A stretch of DNA of 41,119 nucleotides from an uncultured beta proteobacterium (GCA_903920695.1 CAIXNB010000140.1:1-41119), one strand, 5' to 3'; shown: positions 26,090 to 34,361, counted from the first letter of the stretch. Numbers and translations: made by a program. Notes: generated by a model not told the origin, from the sequence alone.

Positions 26090-27763
26090 ATGGCAGAGCG
26101 TCTTTGGCTTAAGAGTTATCCGCAGGGCGTCCCGGCGGACCTGGATACAGCGCAGTATTCCTCGCTGGTGGCTTTGATGGAGGAGAGCTTCACAAAGTAC
26201 GCCAGTCGAACGGCCTACAACTTCATGGGGCGTGACGTCAGCTACGGTCAGACCGACCGGCTGAGCCTGGCCTTCGCCGCCTACTTGCAAGGCCTCGGTC
26301 TGGTCAAGGGTGACCGCGTGGCCATCATGATGCCCAATGTGCCTCAGTACCCGGTGGTTGTGGCGGCGATTCTGCGTGCTGGCCTGGTGGTCGTGAATGT
26401 CAATCCGCTTTACACGCCGCGCGAGCTCGAGCACCAGCTCAAGGACTCCGGCTCCAAGGCCATTGTCATCATCGAAAATTTTGCTGCCACGCTCGAAAAG
26501 TGCCTGGCAGCGACGCCGGTCAAGCACATCGTGCTGTGCGCGATGGGCGATCAGTTGGGCTTGCTCAAGGGTACGCTCGTCAATTACGTGGTGCGCAATG
26601 TCAAGAAGATGGTGCCGCAGTACCAACTGCCAGGCGCAGTGCGTTTCAACGACGCGGTGGCGCGTGGCAAGCGTGGCGCGTTCAAGGCGGTTGATATCAA
26701 GGCCGATGATGTCGCCGTGTTGCAGTACACCGGCGGCACCACCGGCGTCTCCAAAGGCGCGGTGCTACTGCATCGCAACATCATCGCCAACGTGCTGCAG
26801 TCCGAAGCCTGGAATCAGCCCGTTACCAAGCTGATTCCCGTGAGTGAGCAGCAGACCACAGTCTGCGCCTTGCCGCTGTACCACATCTTCGCCTTCACGG
26901 TCGGCATGATGTTGTCCATGCGCACTGGCGGCATGCTGATCCTGATTCCCAATCCGCGCGATTTCCCGGCGGTCCTGAAGGAATTGTCCAAACACACGGT
27001 TCACAGTTTTCCGGCTGTCAACACGCTGTTCAACGGGCTGGCAAATCATCCGGATTTCAACACGGTTGACTGGAGCCATCTCAAGGTCTCGATCGGCGGC
27101 GGCATGGCGGTGCAAAGTGGCGTTGCCAAATTGTGGTTCGAGAAGACCGGCTGCTCGATTTGTGAGGGCTACGGCCTGTCCGAGACCTCGCCGTCTGCCA
27201 GTTGCAACCCGGTGACGGCCAAGGAGTACACCGGCACCATCGGTGTGCCGCTGCCTGGCACCGACATGAAACTGCTCGACGATGATGGCCACGAGGTGGC
27301 GCTGGGTCAGGCCGGCGAGATCGCGATCAAGGGCCCACAGGTGATGGCCGGCTACTGGCAGCGCCCCGATGAGACGGCCAAGGTTATGACGCCGGACGGC
27401 TTCTTCAAGTCTGGCGATATCGGCATCATGGATGAGCACGGCTATTTCAAGATCGTGGACCGCAAGAAGGACATGATTTTGGTCAGCGGCTTCAATGTCT
27501 ATCCGAACGAGATCGAGGATGTCGTCTCGCAGATCCCAGGCGTGCTTGAGTGCGCCAGTGTGGGCGTTCCCGATGAAAAGACCGGTGAAGCGATCAAACT
27601 GGTGGTCGTCAAGAAGGACCCGAACCTGACGGATGCGCAAATTCGCGCCTTCTGCAAGGAAAACCTGACCGGCTACAAACAGCCCAAGGTGATCGAGTTC
27701 CGCACCGAGTTGCCAAAAACCCCGGTCGGAAAGATTCTGCGCCGGGAACTTCGGGACAAATAA
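26090..27763 (+). CDS. fadD: Long-chain fatty acid-CoA ligase
   Basis: 557 residues, FadD length. Adenylate-forming signature YTGGTTGVSKGA (about residues 214-225); the A5-type motif GYGLSETSPSA; GEIAIKGPQVMAGYW; and the hinge/A8 region FFKSGDIGIMDEHGYFKIVDRKKDMI with GFNVYPNEIEDV. The C-terminal Lys of A10 is in PKTPVGKILRREL. It activates fatty acids with ATP and CoA at the inner membrane for beta-oxidation. GGGAGAC precedes the ATG. The next gene, mtnP, begins 5 bp after the stop, so fadD heads the operon fadD-mtnP-aldolase-mtnA. Confidence 0.95.
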   Translation: MAERLWLKSYPQGVPADLDTAQYSSLVALMEESFTKYASRTAYNFMGRDVSYGQTDRLSLAFAAYLQGLGLVKGDRVAIMMPNVPQYPVVVAAILRAGLVVVNVNPLYTPRELEHQLKDSGSKAIVIIENFAATLEKCLAATPVKHIVLCAMGDQLGLLKGTLVNYVVRNVKKMVPQYQLPGAVRFNDAVARGKRGAFKAVDIKADDVAVLQYTGGTTGVSKGAVLLHRNIIANVLQSEAWNQPVTKLIPVSEQQTTVCALPLYHIFAFTVGMMLSMRTGGMLILIPNPRDFPAVLKELSKHTVHSFPAVNTLFNGLANHPDFNTVDWSHLKVSIGGGMAVQSGVAKLWFEKTGCSICEGYGLSETSPSASCNPVTAKEYTGTIGVPLPGTDMKLLDDDGHEVALGQAGEIAIKGPQVMAGYWQRPDETAKVMTPDGFFKSGDIGIMDEHGYFKIVDRKKDMILVSGFNVYPNEIEDVVSQIPGVLECASVGVPDEKTGEAIKLVVVKKDPNLTDAQIRAFCKENLTGYKQPKVIEFRTELPKTPVGKILRRELRDK

Positions 27764-27768
27764 TAAGC

Positions 27769-28656
27769 ATGACGAACAGCAATCCAGCGCCAGTGCTCGG
27801 CATCGTTGGCGGTAGCGGTGTCTACGATATCGAGGGGCTGAGCAACAAGCGCTGGGTGCGTGTGGCTTCGCCCTTTGGCGAGGCGTCGGACGAACTGTTG
27901 TTCGGCGAACTCGACGCTCAGCGCCTGGTATTCCTGCCACGCCATGGCCGTGGCCACCGGATTCCGCCGTCCGAGATCAATTACCGCGCCAACGTCGATG
28001 TGCTCAAGCGCGCTGGCGTGACCGATCTGATTTCGGTCAGCGCGGTTGGCTCTCTGCGCGCGGATTTGCATCCCGGCATGTTCGTGATCGTTGACCAGTT
28101 TATCGACCGCACTTTTGCGCGCGAAAAAAGTTTCTTTGGCACCGGCCTGGTGGCGCATGTCTCGATGGCGCACCCGGTGTGCCGCCGTCTGGGCGACCAT
28201 ATCGAGGCGGCGACGCGCTCTGCCGGCATCGAGGCCGTGCGCGGTGGCACCTACCTGGTGATGGAGGGGCCGCAGTTCTCCAGCAAGGCCGAATCCGAGC
28301 TCTATCGCGGCTGGACTTGCGATGTCATCGGCATGACCAACATGCCCGAAGCCAAGCTGGCGCGCGAAGCCGAAATTTGCTACGCCAGTGTGGCGATGGT
28401 GACCGACTTTGATTGTTGGCATCCGGACCACGATCACGTGACCGTTGATGCGATTGTCAAGGTCTTGTTGGCCAATGCCGACAAGGCGCGCAGCACGGTC
28501 AAGGCCGTGGCACCGGCTTTGCTGGCTGACGCCAGCGCGCCGACCTGTTCCTGCCGCAGTGCACTCGAGCATGCGCTGATCACCGCACCCGAGGTGCGCG
28601 ATCCGCAACTGGTGCAACGGCTCGATGCCGTTGCCGGTCGCGTGCTGGGGCGCTGA
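27769..28656 (+). CDS. mtnP: S-methyl-5'-thioadenosine phosphorylase
   Basis: 295 residues. LGIVGGSGVYDIEGL is the phosphate-binding N-terminal loop; FLPRHGRGHRIPPSEINYRAN is the conserved RHGxxH..PP..INYRAN signature; VMEGPQFSSKAESELYRGW and GMTNMPEAKLAREAEICYAS follow, then VTDFDCW, whose two Asp match the pair that contacts the adenine ring in human MTAP. It phosphorolyses methylthioadenosine (from polyamine or homoserine-lactone synthesis) to adenine and methylthioribose-1-phosphate in the cytoplasm. A methylthioinosine preference as in Pseudomonas is possible but less supported. Stop and the next start overlap as TGATG. The C-terminal extension past about residue 245 (SAPTCSCRSALEHALI) is longer than in human MTAP. 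Confidence 0.93.
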   Translation: MTNSNPAPVLGIVGGSGVYDIEGLSNKRWVRVASPFGEASDELLFGELDAQRLVFLPRHGRGHRIPPSEINYRANVDVLKRAGVTDLISVSAVGSLRADLHPGMFVIVDQFIDRTFAREKSFFGTGLVAHVSMAHPVCRRLGDHIEAATRSAGIEAVRGGTYLVMEGPQFSSKAESELYRGWTCDVIGMTNMPEAKLAREAEICYASVAMVTDFDCWHPDHDHVTVDAIVKVLLANADKARSTVKAVAPALLADASAPTCSCRSALEHALITAPEVRDPQLVQRLDAVAGRVLGR

Positions 28657-29324
28657 TGGCAGCTTGCGGTTCGAGCCGGGTGCAAGACCTGCGGCTGGCG
28701 ATGGTGGCCGGCGCGCAAAGCTTGAGTGCACAGGGTCTCAATCGCGGCAGTTCCGGCAATATTGGCGTGCGCCTGGACGCTTCCTTTCTGGTGACGCCTT
28801 CGGGCGTGCCGGCCGAGGAACTGCTGGCCAACGCCATGGTCGAGATGGATTTCTCGGGCGCCGTGCGCGGTACCGGCCGACCTTCGAGCGAATGGCGCTT
28901 TCACCGTGACATCCTGCTGGGGCGCCCCGAGATCGGCGCTGTGGTGCACACCCACTCGCGCTACGCGACCAGCTTGGCCTGCCTGCAGCGCGAGATCCCG
29001 GCTTTCCATTACATGATCGCCGTCGCCGGGGGCGACTCGATTCGCTGCGCACCCTATGCGCTGTTTGGCACGCAGGCATTGTCCGATCTGGCCTTGCAGG
29101 CGTTGACTGGACGCAAAGCCTGTTTGCTCGGTAACCACGGCATGATCGCGCTGGGCGCGGACTTGCCGGCGGCCCTGGCGCTGGCGCTTGAAGTGGAGAC
29201 GCTCTGCGCACAGTACTGGAGTGCGCTGCAAATCGGCGAACCCCGGCTACTCAGCACTGAGCAGATGCGCGAGGTGCTGGAAAAGTTCAAGGGCTATGGT
29301 CGCCAGACCAGCGCCAATATTTGA
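28656..29324 (+). CDS. Class II aldolase (FucA-like), probable methylthioribulose-1-phosphate aldolase
   Basis: 222 residues. The sequence is FucA-like rather than MtnB-like: RPSSEWRFH, AVVHTHSRYAT, IPAFHYMIAVAGGDSI, CAPYALFGT and GNHGMIAL follow L-fuculose-phosphate aldolase in order, and Glu79, His98, His100, Tyr119 and His161 correspond at a constant offset of six to the FucA catalytic base, zinc ligands and Tyr113. The gene sits between mtnP and mtnA, with a 1-nt overlap with the former and 9 bp from the latter, so its substrate is very probably 5-methylthioribulose-1-phosphate, split to DHAP and methylthioacetaldehyde as by Ald2 of Rhodospirillum rubrum. The alternative, MtnB dehydratase of methionine salvage, shares the fold but lacks the SSEW/HYM signature. 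Activity is inferred. Confidence 0.83.
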   Translation: MAACGSSRVQDLRLAMVAGAQSLSAQGLNRGSSGNIGVRLDASFLVTPSGVPAEELLANAMVEMDFSGAVRGTGRPSSEWRFHRDILLGRPEIGAVVHTHSRYATSLACLQREIPAFHYMIAVAGGDSIRCAPYALFGTQALSDLALQALTGRKACLLGNHGMIALGADLPAALALALEVETLCAQYWSALQIGEPRLLSTEQMREVLEKFKGYGRQTSANI

Positions 29325-29333
29325 GGCTAGGGT

Positions 29334-30380
29334 ATGACACAGGCAGTTCAGACGCTGAGATGGGTTGACGGCGCTTTGGAGATGATCGATCAACGCGTGC
29401 TGCCGGCCCGTTTTGATTATGTGCGTTACACCAACGCAGCCGAAGTTGCAGACGGCATTCGTTTGATGGTGGTGCGCGGTGCGCCCGCCATCGGCTGCGC
29501 CGCCGCTTATGGCGTTGCGCTGGAAGCCATGGCACTGTTGCACGGCGGGCGTGAGGCCTTTGTGAGCGGGCTGGAGCGCGCATTCGAGGTGCTGGCGGCA
29601 AGTCGGCCGACGGCGGTGAATCTGTTCTGGGCACTGCAACGCATGCGTGCAATCTGGCGGATCAACCAGCAGCGCGCACAGAGCGAGATCGCGGCCATCC
29701 TGCTGGCGCAGGCGCACGAGATTTCAGTCGAAGATGTCCGCATCAACCGCGCCATGGGTGCGCATGGCGCCGCTTTGCTGACCGATGGCGCCCGTGTGCT
29801 GACGCACTGCAATGCTGGCGCACTGGCCACGGCCGGGCATGGCACGGCGCTGGGCGTGATCCGCTCCGCCGTCGAAGCGGGCAAACGCATTTCAGTGATC
29901 GCCGACGAGACCCGGCCCTTTTTGCAGGGCGCGCGCCTGACGGCCTGGGAAATGGTGCAGGAAGGCATCCCCGTGACGCTGATCACCGACAACATGGCCG
30001 GGCATCTGATGCGCTGCGGCGAGGTCGATGCCGTCATCGTCGGCACTGATCGCGTTGCGGCCAACGGCGACGTCGCTAACAAGATCGGTACCTACATGGT
30101 CGCCGTGCTGGCGCAGCGCCACGCCATCCCGTTCTACGTCGCCTGCCCCTTGTCGACCATTGACCTGACACTTGCCCACGGTGACGCGATTCCAATCGAG
30201 GAGCGCGCCGCTGCCGAAGTGACCGGGTTCAGAGATTGCCAGTGGGCCGCCCAAGGCGTGCAAGTGCGCAACCCCGCGTTCGACGTCACGCCAGCGGAAC
30301 TGGTGACAGCCCTGATCACTGAAAAAGGCGTGGTCAGGCAGCCGAACCGCGAGAACATTGCGCGCTTGTTTGGGGCTTGA
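29334..30380 (+). CDS. mtnA: S-methyl-5-thioribose-1-phosphate isomerase
   Basis: 348 residues, full family length. RGAPAIGCAAAYGVALEA is the N-terminal substrate loop; catalytic Cys159 in VLTHCNAGALATAGHGTALG and Asp239 in VIVGTDRVAANGDVANKIGT are the pair known from Bacillus MtnA (same 80-residue spacing); VIADETRPFLQGARLTAWE and the late AFDVTPAELVTALITEKGV complete the signature. It isomerises methylthioribose-1-phosphate to methylthioribulose-1-phosphate in the cytoplasm. Last gene of the fadD-mtnP-aldolase-mtnA run. None of mtnC, mtnD, mtnE or mtnW/X follows. Confidence 0.96.
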   Translation: MTQAVQTLRWVDGALEMIDQRVLPARFDYVRYTNAAEVADGIRLMVVRGAPAIGCAAAYGVALEAMALLHGGREAFVSGLERAFEVLAASRPTAVNLFWALQRMRAIWRINQQRAQSEIAAILLAQAHEISVEDVRINRAMGAHGAALLTDGARVLTHCNAGALATAGHGTALGVIRSAVEAGKRISVIADETRPFLQGARLTAWEMVQEGIPVTLITDNMAGHLMRCGEVDAVIVGTDRVAANGDVANKIGTYMVAVLAQRHAIPFYVACPLSTIDLTLAHGDAIPIEERAAAEVTGFRDCQWAAQGVQVRNPAFDVTPAELVTALITEKGVVRQPNRENIARLFGA

Positions 30381-30440
30381 CCGATCCAAGGTACTTGTTT
30401 CGGATGGTCAACCGGCATACGGGCTATGAACCCGGGACTT

Positions 30441-30466
30441 GTCATTGCGGCCTTGATCCGCAATCC
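30441..30466. repeat. Dispersed intergenic palindromic repeat, copy B
   Basis: ATTGCGG (30444-30450) pairs with CCGCAAT (30458-30464), flanked by GTC and CC as in the copy at 13185-13211. It lies 60-85 bp after the mtnA stop and may mark the transcript end. Confidence 0.6.
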
Positions 30467-30552
30467 ATGTCTTCGGTCTTTGACACTGAACAACCGTGTT
30501 GCTGCGTTCCTCGCCATGCCGCAAGTTATGTCGTAGCTAAATCGGCGCGGAC

Positions 30553-30585
30553 CCATACCCCAAGCCTTGTGGGTGAGAGGTATGG
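30553..30585. repeat. Hairpin with 7-bp outer stem
   Basis: CCATACC (30553-30559) and GGTATGG (30579-30585) are perfect inverted copies, with a further partial CCCCAA/TTGTGGG pairing inside. No T-run follows on either strand, so it is not a simple terminator. Confidence 0.45.
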
Positions 30586-31020
30586 TTCACACGGCGAGGG
30601 TTAACTCTGGGGGACGACTTCGCAGCGTTTGCGGACTTTCATGCTGTGTGGTTTGTGAGTGTCGATGACACTGCGGCAGATGGCTCCGCGAATGTCCTCC
30701 GGCCTTTGGCCTCCCCCTTGATTTGGCAAAACCCCAAGTCCACGCTACGCCGTCCGCCACAGCGTCATCGCCATCCAACCGTGTTGGGTTCAACGAATGA
30801 AGTCCGTCAAATTGCCCATGCATACCCATAGCGTCCCGCAGCGCATGACACCCAATGAAGCGAGAACCAGTCATCGTCATCGAAAGGGTTGTCAAATGAG
30901 CGCAACAGTGAATGACTGCAACGTGTCTCTGATACGGCAGTTGGCACCAAATTCCTAATGACGACCCGGATCGGATCGGGCAGCAACGCAAGGCGGGCGT
31001 GGGGTTTGCTCTTCCAGCAT

Positions 31021-31055
31021 GGACTGCCGCGTCGCTTCGCTCCTCGCAGTGACGA
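31021..31055. repeat. GAAGCGAC-type dispersed repeat
   Basis: GGACTGCCGCGTCGCTTCGC followed by TCCTCGCAGTGACGA. This is the reverse of the widespread intergenic motif beginning CGTCACTGCGAGGAGCGAAG; GCGTCGCTTCGCTCC contains a small palindrome. Only one clear copy of this variant is in the window. Confidence 0.5.
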
Positions 31056-31136
31056 GACGTTCGGCGCCTGGCGATGACGACAGACTGTGGACCTCTGTGA
31101 TGACAGTTGGAGACCCGACTAGGATGCGCGTCGGTC

Positions 31137-32126
31137 TTAGCGCAACCAGCCACGCCGGTAGCAATACCACATCGGTAGCACCGCGCTCAGGAACATGAGC
31201 GTGACCACGTAGGGGTAGGCCCAGGTGCCGAGTGCCGCGAATTCGGGGAACTGCAGGTTCATGCCGTAGATGCTGGCCACCAGGGTCGGCGGCAGCAGCG
31301 CCACGCTGGCGACCGAGAAAATCTTGATGATCTTGTTCTGGCTGATGTTGATGAAACCGACGGTCGCATCCATCAGGAAGTTGATCTTGTCGAACAGGAA
31401 GGCAGTGTGCGAGTCGAGCGAGTCAATGTCGCGCAGAATCTGGCGCGCCTCTTCAAATTGCTCGTTGTTCAGAATCTTGCTGCGCATCGAAAAGCTCAGG
31501 GCGCGCCGGGTGTCCATCACGTTGCGCCGGATGCGGCCGTTCAAGTCCTCATGGCGCGCGATGGAGCCCAGCACTTCATTGGCCAGGGCGTCCGTCATGT
31601 TGCCTGACAAGACCTTCTTGCTTACCTTTTCGACCTCATCGTAAATGCCTTCGAGCGTGTCGGCCGAGTATTCGGCGTCGGCGTCGAACAGCTTGAGCAG
31701 GACGTCCTTGGCGTCCTCGATCAGACCGGGTGCGCGTCGTGCCCGCATGCGCAGCAGGCGAAAAACTGGCACGTCTTCATCGTGGATCGAAAACAGCACG
31801 CCTTTGCTTTTGAGCGCGTCGTTCTCCAGGTTCAGGATGAAGGCCACCCGCACCGTGCGCGGCTCTTCGTCGTCGGCGATCAAGAAGTCGCTGCGAATGT
31901 GCAGGTCGTGGTTGTCTTCCTTGTAGAAACGCGCCGATTCCTCGATGTCCTCGTCCATCGCATCCTCCGGGATCGACAGGCCATAATGCTGCTTGACCCA
32001 GCGCTTTTCTTCGAGGGTGGGGGACTCCAGGTCGACCCAGATTGGCTGGAAATTGGAGAGTTCTTCGAGTGACTCGATCTCTTCCTGGAACAGTCGACCG
32101 CTGGCGAGCGTGAAAATGTTGAGCAT
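31137..32126 (-). CDS. corA: CorA-family magnesium/divalent cation channel
   Basis: 329 residues. Long, charged, helical cytoplasmic domain (to about residue 265), then two C-terminal membrane helices with the selectivity motif YGMN between them (ASIYGMNLQFPE) and a positively charged C-terminus CYRRGWLR. The stalk helix ends FLMDATVGFINISQNKIIKIFSV, typical of CorA. The protein forms a pentameric Mg2+ (also Co2+/Ni2+) channel in the inner membrane. GGGAG precedes the ATG. A stable inverted repeat lies 49-84 bp upstream of the start, within a possible 5' leader. Confidence 0.94.
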   Translation of the reverse strand: MLNIFTLASGRLFQEEIESLEELSNFQPIWVDLESPTLEEKRWVKQHYGLSIPEDAMDEDIEESARFYKEDNHDLHIRSDFLIADDEEPRTVRVAFILNLENDALKSKGVLFSIHDEDVPVFRLLRMRARRAPGLIEDAKDVLLKLFDADAEYSADTLEGIYDEVEKVSKKVLSGNMTDALANEVLGSIARHEDLNGRIRRNVMDTRRALSFSMRSKILNNEQFEEARQILRDIDSLDSHTAFLFDKINFLMDATVGFINISQNKIIKIFSVASVALLPPTLVASIYGMNLQFPEFAALGTWAYPYVVTLMFLSAVLPMWYCYRRGWLR

Positions 32127-32448
32127 GGCTTACTCCCGGGGATTCATTGCATCTGGCAGAGGGTGCGGGTCTTTGCTTTCAACCCCGATGCAGCTAAGGG
32201 AGTTGAAAGCTACCGACTGGGGTGGCTTAACAAGGAGATTTCTCCGGGAGTCAATCTACGGAAATTATCGCACCGAGAACGGGTCCGCTTGTGCTGTCAG
32301 TTCAAAAACTTTGATTGGTTTTGACGCCAGTGGGCTAAGGCCATTTTTGTTACAGTGGTATTCGAAAAGGTATTGCACTTTGAACCCATCGGGGGCATAG
32401 TGAATTCAAGGCAGATTTTTCAACCCGGAAAACAATAGGAGGTTTTTT
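32127..32448. other. Divergent 322-bp intergenic region between corA and hpf
   Basis: No gene. Holds the inverted repeat at 32175-32210 next to corA and an AT-richer segment (about 32340-32440) before hpf, ending in the strong ribosome site TAGGAGG at 32439-32445 seven bases before the hpf ATG. Promoters for both genes should lie here, but I cannot place hexamers with confidence. Confidence 0.55.
32175..32210 (-). promoter_or_regulatory. Inverted repeat in the probable corA 5' leader
   Basis: GCTTTCAAC (32175-32183) and GTTGAAAGC (32202-32210) are perfect inverted copies; the stem can extend by CCC/GGG past one bulged A. On the minus strand the structure sits about 50-85 nt upstream of the corA start and could be a cis-regulatory RNA element or an operator. 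No T-run, so a terminator is unlikely. Function is inferred only. Confidence 0.45.
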
Positions 32449-32778
32449 ATGAACTTGACGATCAGCGGTCATCACCTCGAGGTTACGCCCTCCCTGCGCA
32501 GTTATGTCACAAGCAAGCTTGATCGGATCGTCCGGCATTTCGATCAGGTGGTTGATGTCAAGGTGCTACTCACAGTCGAGAAGCAAAAGGAAAAAGAGGG
32601 CAGACAGCGAGCGGAATGCAATATCCATGTCAAGGGTACCGACATGTTTGCCGAGAGTTCGCACGCTGATTTGTATGCTGCGGTCGATGAGTTGGTGGAC
32701 AAGCTTGATCGCCAGGTGGTTCGCCACAAAACGCGCTTGCAGGAGCATCACCATGAGGCGCCGAAACGTCTGATGTGA
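32449..32778 (+). CDS. hpf: Ribosome hibernation-promoting factor (short HPF/RaiA family)
   Basis: 109 residues, the short form. [78 protein letters not shown] reproduce the beta-alpha-beta-beta-beta-alpha HPF fold, ending in a basic/His tail ([15 protein letters not shown]). It binds the 30S decoding centre and promotes inactive 100S ribosomes in stationary phase. A strong AGGAGG ribosome site precedes it. A good terminator follows at 32808-32832, yet ptsN and hprK come next as in the classical rpoN-linked cluster. Confidence 0.95.
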   Translation: MNLTISGHHLEVTPSLRSYVTSKLDRIVRHFDQVVDVKVLLTVEKQKEKEGRQRAECNIHVKGTDMFAESSHADLYAAVDELVDKLDRQVVRHKTRLQEHHHEAPKRLM

Positions 32779-32807
32779 TGCCTTCAGCCTGTTAGCTGAT
32801 CAATCAG

Positions 32808-32832
32808 GCCGCTCATTTGGGCGGCTTTTTTT
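32808..32832 (+). terminator. Rho-independent terminator after hpf
   Basis: Stem GCCGCTC (32808-32814) / GGGCGGC (32819-32825, one G-T pair) with loop ATTT, followed by seven T (32826-32832). A textbook intrinsic terminator separating hpf from ptsN. Confidence 0.85.
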
Positions 32833-32870
32833 CGCTCCTAATCACTTGCGTGCATAATCTCCCACGAATT

Positions 32871-33332
32871 ATGAATCGACTCGCGTCCATCCTCTCCCCT
32901 GCCCAGGTTCTGGTACAGGTTGATGCCAGCAGCAAAAAGCGGGCCTTTGAGGAGGCCGGCCTGCTGTTTGAAACCTTGCATGGCCTGAGTCGTGCCCTGG
33001 TAACCGATAGCCTGTTCTCCCGTGAGCGGCTGGGTTCGACCGGTCTCGGGCATGGTGTCGCCATACCGCACGGCCGCATCAAGGGCCTCAAGGCGCCAAT
33101 GGCGGCCGTGTTGCAACTGGCGCAACCGATTGGTTTCGATGCGCCCGACGAACAGGCGGTCAGCCTATTGATTTTTTTGCTGGTACCCGAGGCGGCGACG
33201 CAAAAGCATCTGGAAATCCTCTCCGAGATCGCCGAATTGCTCAGCGATGCCACGTTGCGTGAAAAGATGATTCACAGTACGGACGCTGCTGAACTGCATG
33301 GTCTCATCAGCAATTGGCAGTCAGCCCAATAG
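32871..33332 (+). CDS. ptsN: PTS IIA-like nitrogen-regulatory protein PtsN (EIIA-Ntr)
   Basis: 153 residues from ATG 32871; the frame extends upstream through the hpf terminator and that part is not coding. The phosphorylation site lies in GLGHGVAIPHGRI with His67 corresponding to His73 of E. coli EIIA-Ntr; LLIFLLVPEAATQKHLEILSEIAELL is the conserved C-terminal half. It is a phospho-relay regulator of nitrogen and potassium physiology, receiving phosphate from PtsP/HPr. In betaproteobacteria it neighbours hprK. Its start lies 39 bp after the hpf terminator, so its promoter must overlap that area unless read-through is used. Confidence 0.94.
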   Translation: MNRLASILSPAQVLVQVDASSKKRAFEEAGLLFETLHGLSRALVTDSLFSRERLGSTGLGHGVAIPHGRIKGLKAPMAAVLQLAQPIGFDAPDEQAVSLLIFLLVPEAATQKHLEILSEIAELLSDATLREKMIHSTDAAELHGLISNWQSAQ

Positions 33333-33377
33333 GATTGAGCATGGCCAAGTGACGGGCCCAAGCCGACTGGATTTGAT

Positions 33378-34328
33378 GTGAAACCCAATGTTGTCAGCGC
33401 CGATGTCCTGTTCGAGGAGTTCCGCGCCACCTTGAAGTGGGAATGGGTTGCCGGTCTCGGCGCTTCGGAGCGCCGTTTTGACGAGGGCGCGGTGCGTGCC
33501 GCGCGCTCCGGTGCCGATCTGGTCGGTCACCTCAATTACATCCATCCGTATCGCATTCAAATTCTGGGCGAACGCGAAATCGCTTACCTGACCAATGCAA
33601 CGCCTGAGGACTGTGCTCGGCGCATTTCCCGCATCGTCACGCTGGAGCCGCCGGTGCTGGTGCTGGCCGACGGGCAGGTCGCGCCGGAATCCCTGCTGTC
33701 AATGTGCGAGCGGGCTCAGATTCCGATGTTCGCGGCGGCCGGTTCCTCGGCCTTCGTGATCGACGTGCTGCGCGCCTATCTATCCAAGTATTTTGCCGAC
33801 CGTTGCACCATGCACGGCGTCTTCATGGATATTCTGGGCTTGGGCGTACTGATCACAGGCGAGTCCGGCCTGGGCAAGAGCGAGCTCGGGCTGGAGTTGA
33901 TCTCGCGCGGCAACGGTCTGGTGGCCGACGACGCGGTTGATCTGTACCGCATCAATCAGGACACGATCGAGGGCCGTTGCCCGGAATTGCTGATGAACCT
34001 GCTCGAAGTGCGCGGCATCGGCCTGCTCGATATCCGCTGCATCTTTGGTGAAACTGCGGTGCGGCGCAAGATGCGCCTCAAGCTCATCGTGCATCTGGTG
34101 CGGCGCGAGACGCTGGAGCGCGAATACGAGCGCATACCCTATGAGCCGTTGACGCAGGATGTGCTCGGGGTGCCGGTGCGCAAAGTGGTGATTCAGGTGG
34201 TGGCAGGACGCAACATCGCCGTGCTGGTGGAGGCGGCGGTGCGCAACACCATTCTCCAGTTGCGCGGCATCGACACCTATCAGGAGTTTGTGGAGCGCCA
34301 CCGCAAGGCGATGAACCTGAGCGAGTGA
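33378..34328 (+). CDS. hprK: HPr kinase/phosphorylase
   Basis: 316 residues from GTG 33378. N-terminal DRTGG-like domain, then the catalytic domain with HGVFMDI (His146), Walker [10 protein letters not shown] (161-169) and the HprK signature [17 protein letters not shown] followed by [13 protein letters not shown]. Such enzymes phosphorylate and dephosphorylate HPr on Ser46. In many betaproteobacteria a partial PTS without sugar permeases persists and HprK modulates it; neither HPr nor EI is in this window. Lies 45 bp after ptsN on the same strand. Confidence 0.94.
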   Translation: MKPNVVSADVLFEEFRATLKWEWVAGLGASERRFDEGAVRAARSGADLVGHLNYIHPYRIQILGEREIAYLTNATPEDCARRISRIVTLEPPVLVLADGQVAPESLLSMCERAQIPMFAAAGSSAFVIDVLRAYLSKYFADRCTMHGVFMDILGLGVLITGESGLGKSELGLELISRGNGLVADDAVDLYRINQDTIEGRCPELLMNLLEVRGIGLLDIRCIFGETAVRRKMRLKLIVHLVRRETLEREYERIPYEPLTQDVLGVPVRKVVIQVVAGRNIAVLVEAAVRNTILQLRGIDTYQEFVERHRKAMNLSE

Positions 34329-34361
34329 GACGCGCGCCAGCGGCGCAAGCCCCGCTGTCGC

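Larger units (their letters stand above)
30381..31136. other. 756-bp gene-free, repeat-containing intergenic region
   Basis: Between mtnA and corA. Open frames exist on both strands (for instance 30587-31153 minus), but their composition is low-complexity in His/Arg/Ser/Pro and none resembles a protein I know. It holds a copy of the ATTGCGG palindrome, a long hairpin at 30553-30585 and a GAAGCGAC-type repeat at 31021-31055. It may be decayed mobile-element or gene debris. Confidence 0.6.

Noticed and set aside
28656..29324. Annotation as MtnB (methylthioribulose-1-phosphate dehydratase)
   Set aside because: The catalytic Glu in SSEW and the HYM tyrosine follow FucA-type aldolases, and no downstream methionine-salvage genes are present.
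30587..31153. 188-codon minus-strand open frame in the mtnA-corA gap
   Set aside because: Low-complexity translation that crosses dispersed repeats and overlaps the corA 3' end; no protein family recognised.
32340..32400. Sigma-54 promoter before hpf
   Set aside because: A TGG...TTGC pair is present, but the spacing is too long for the -24/-12 consensus.
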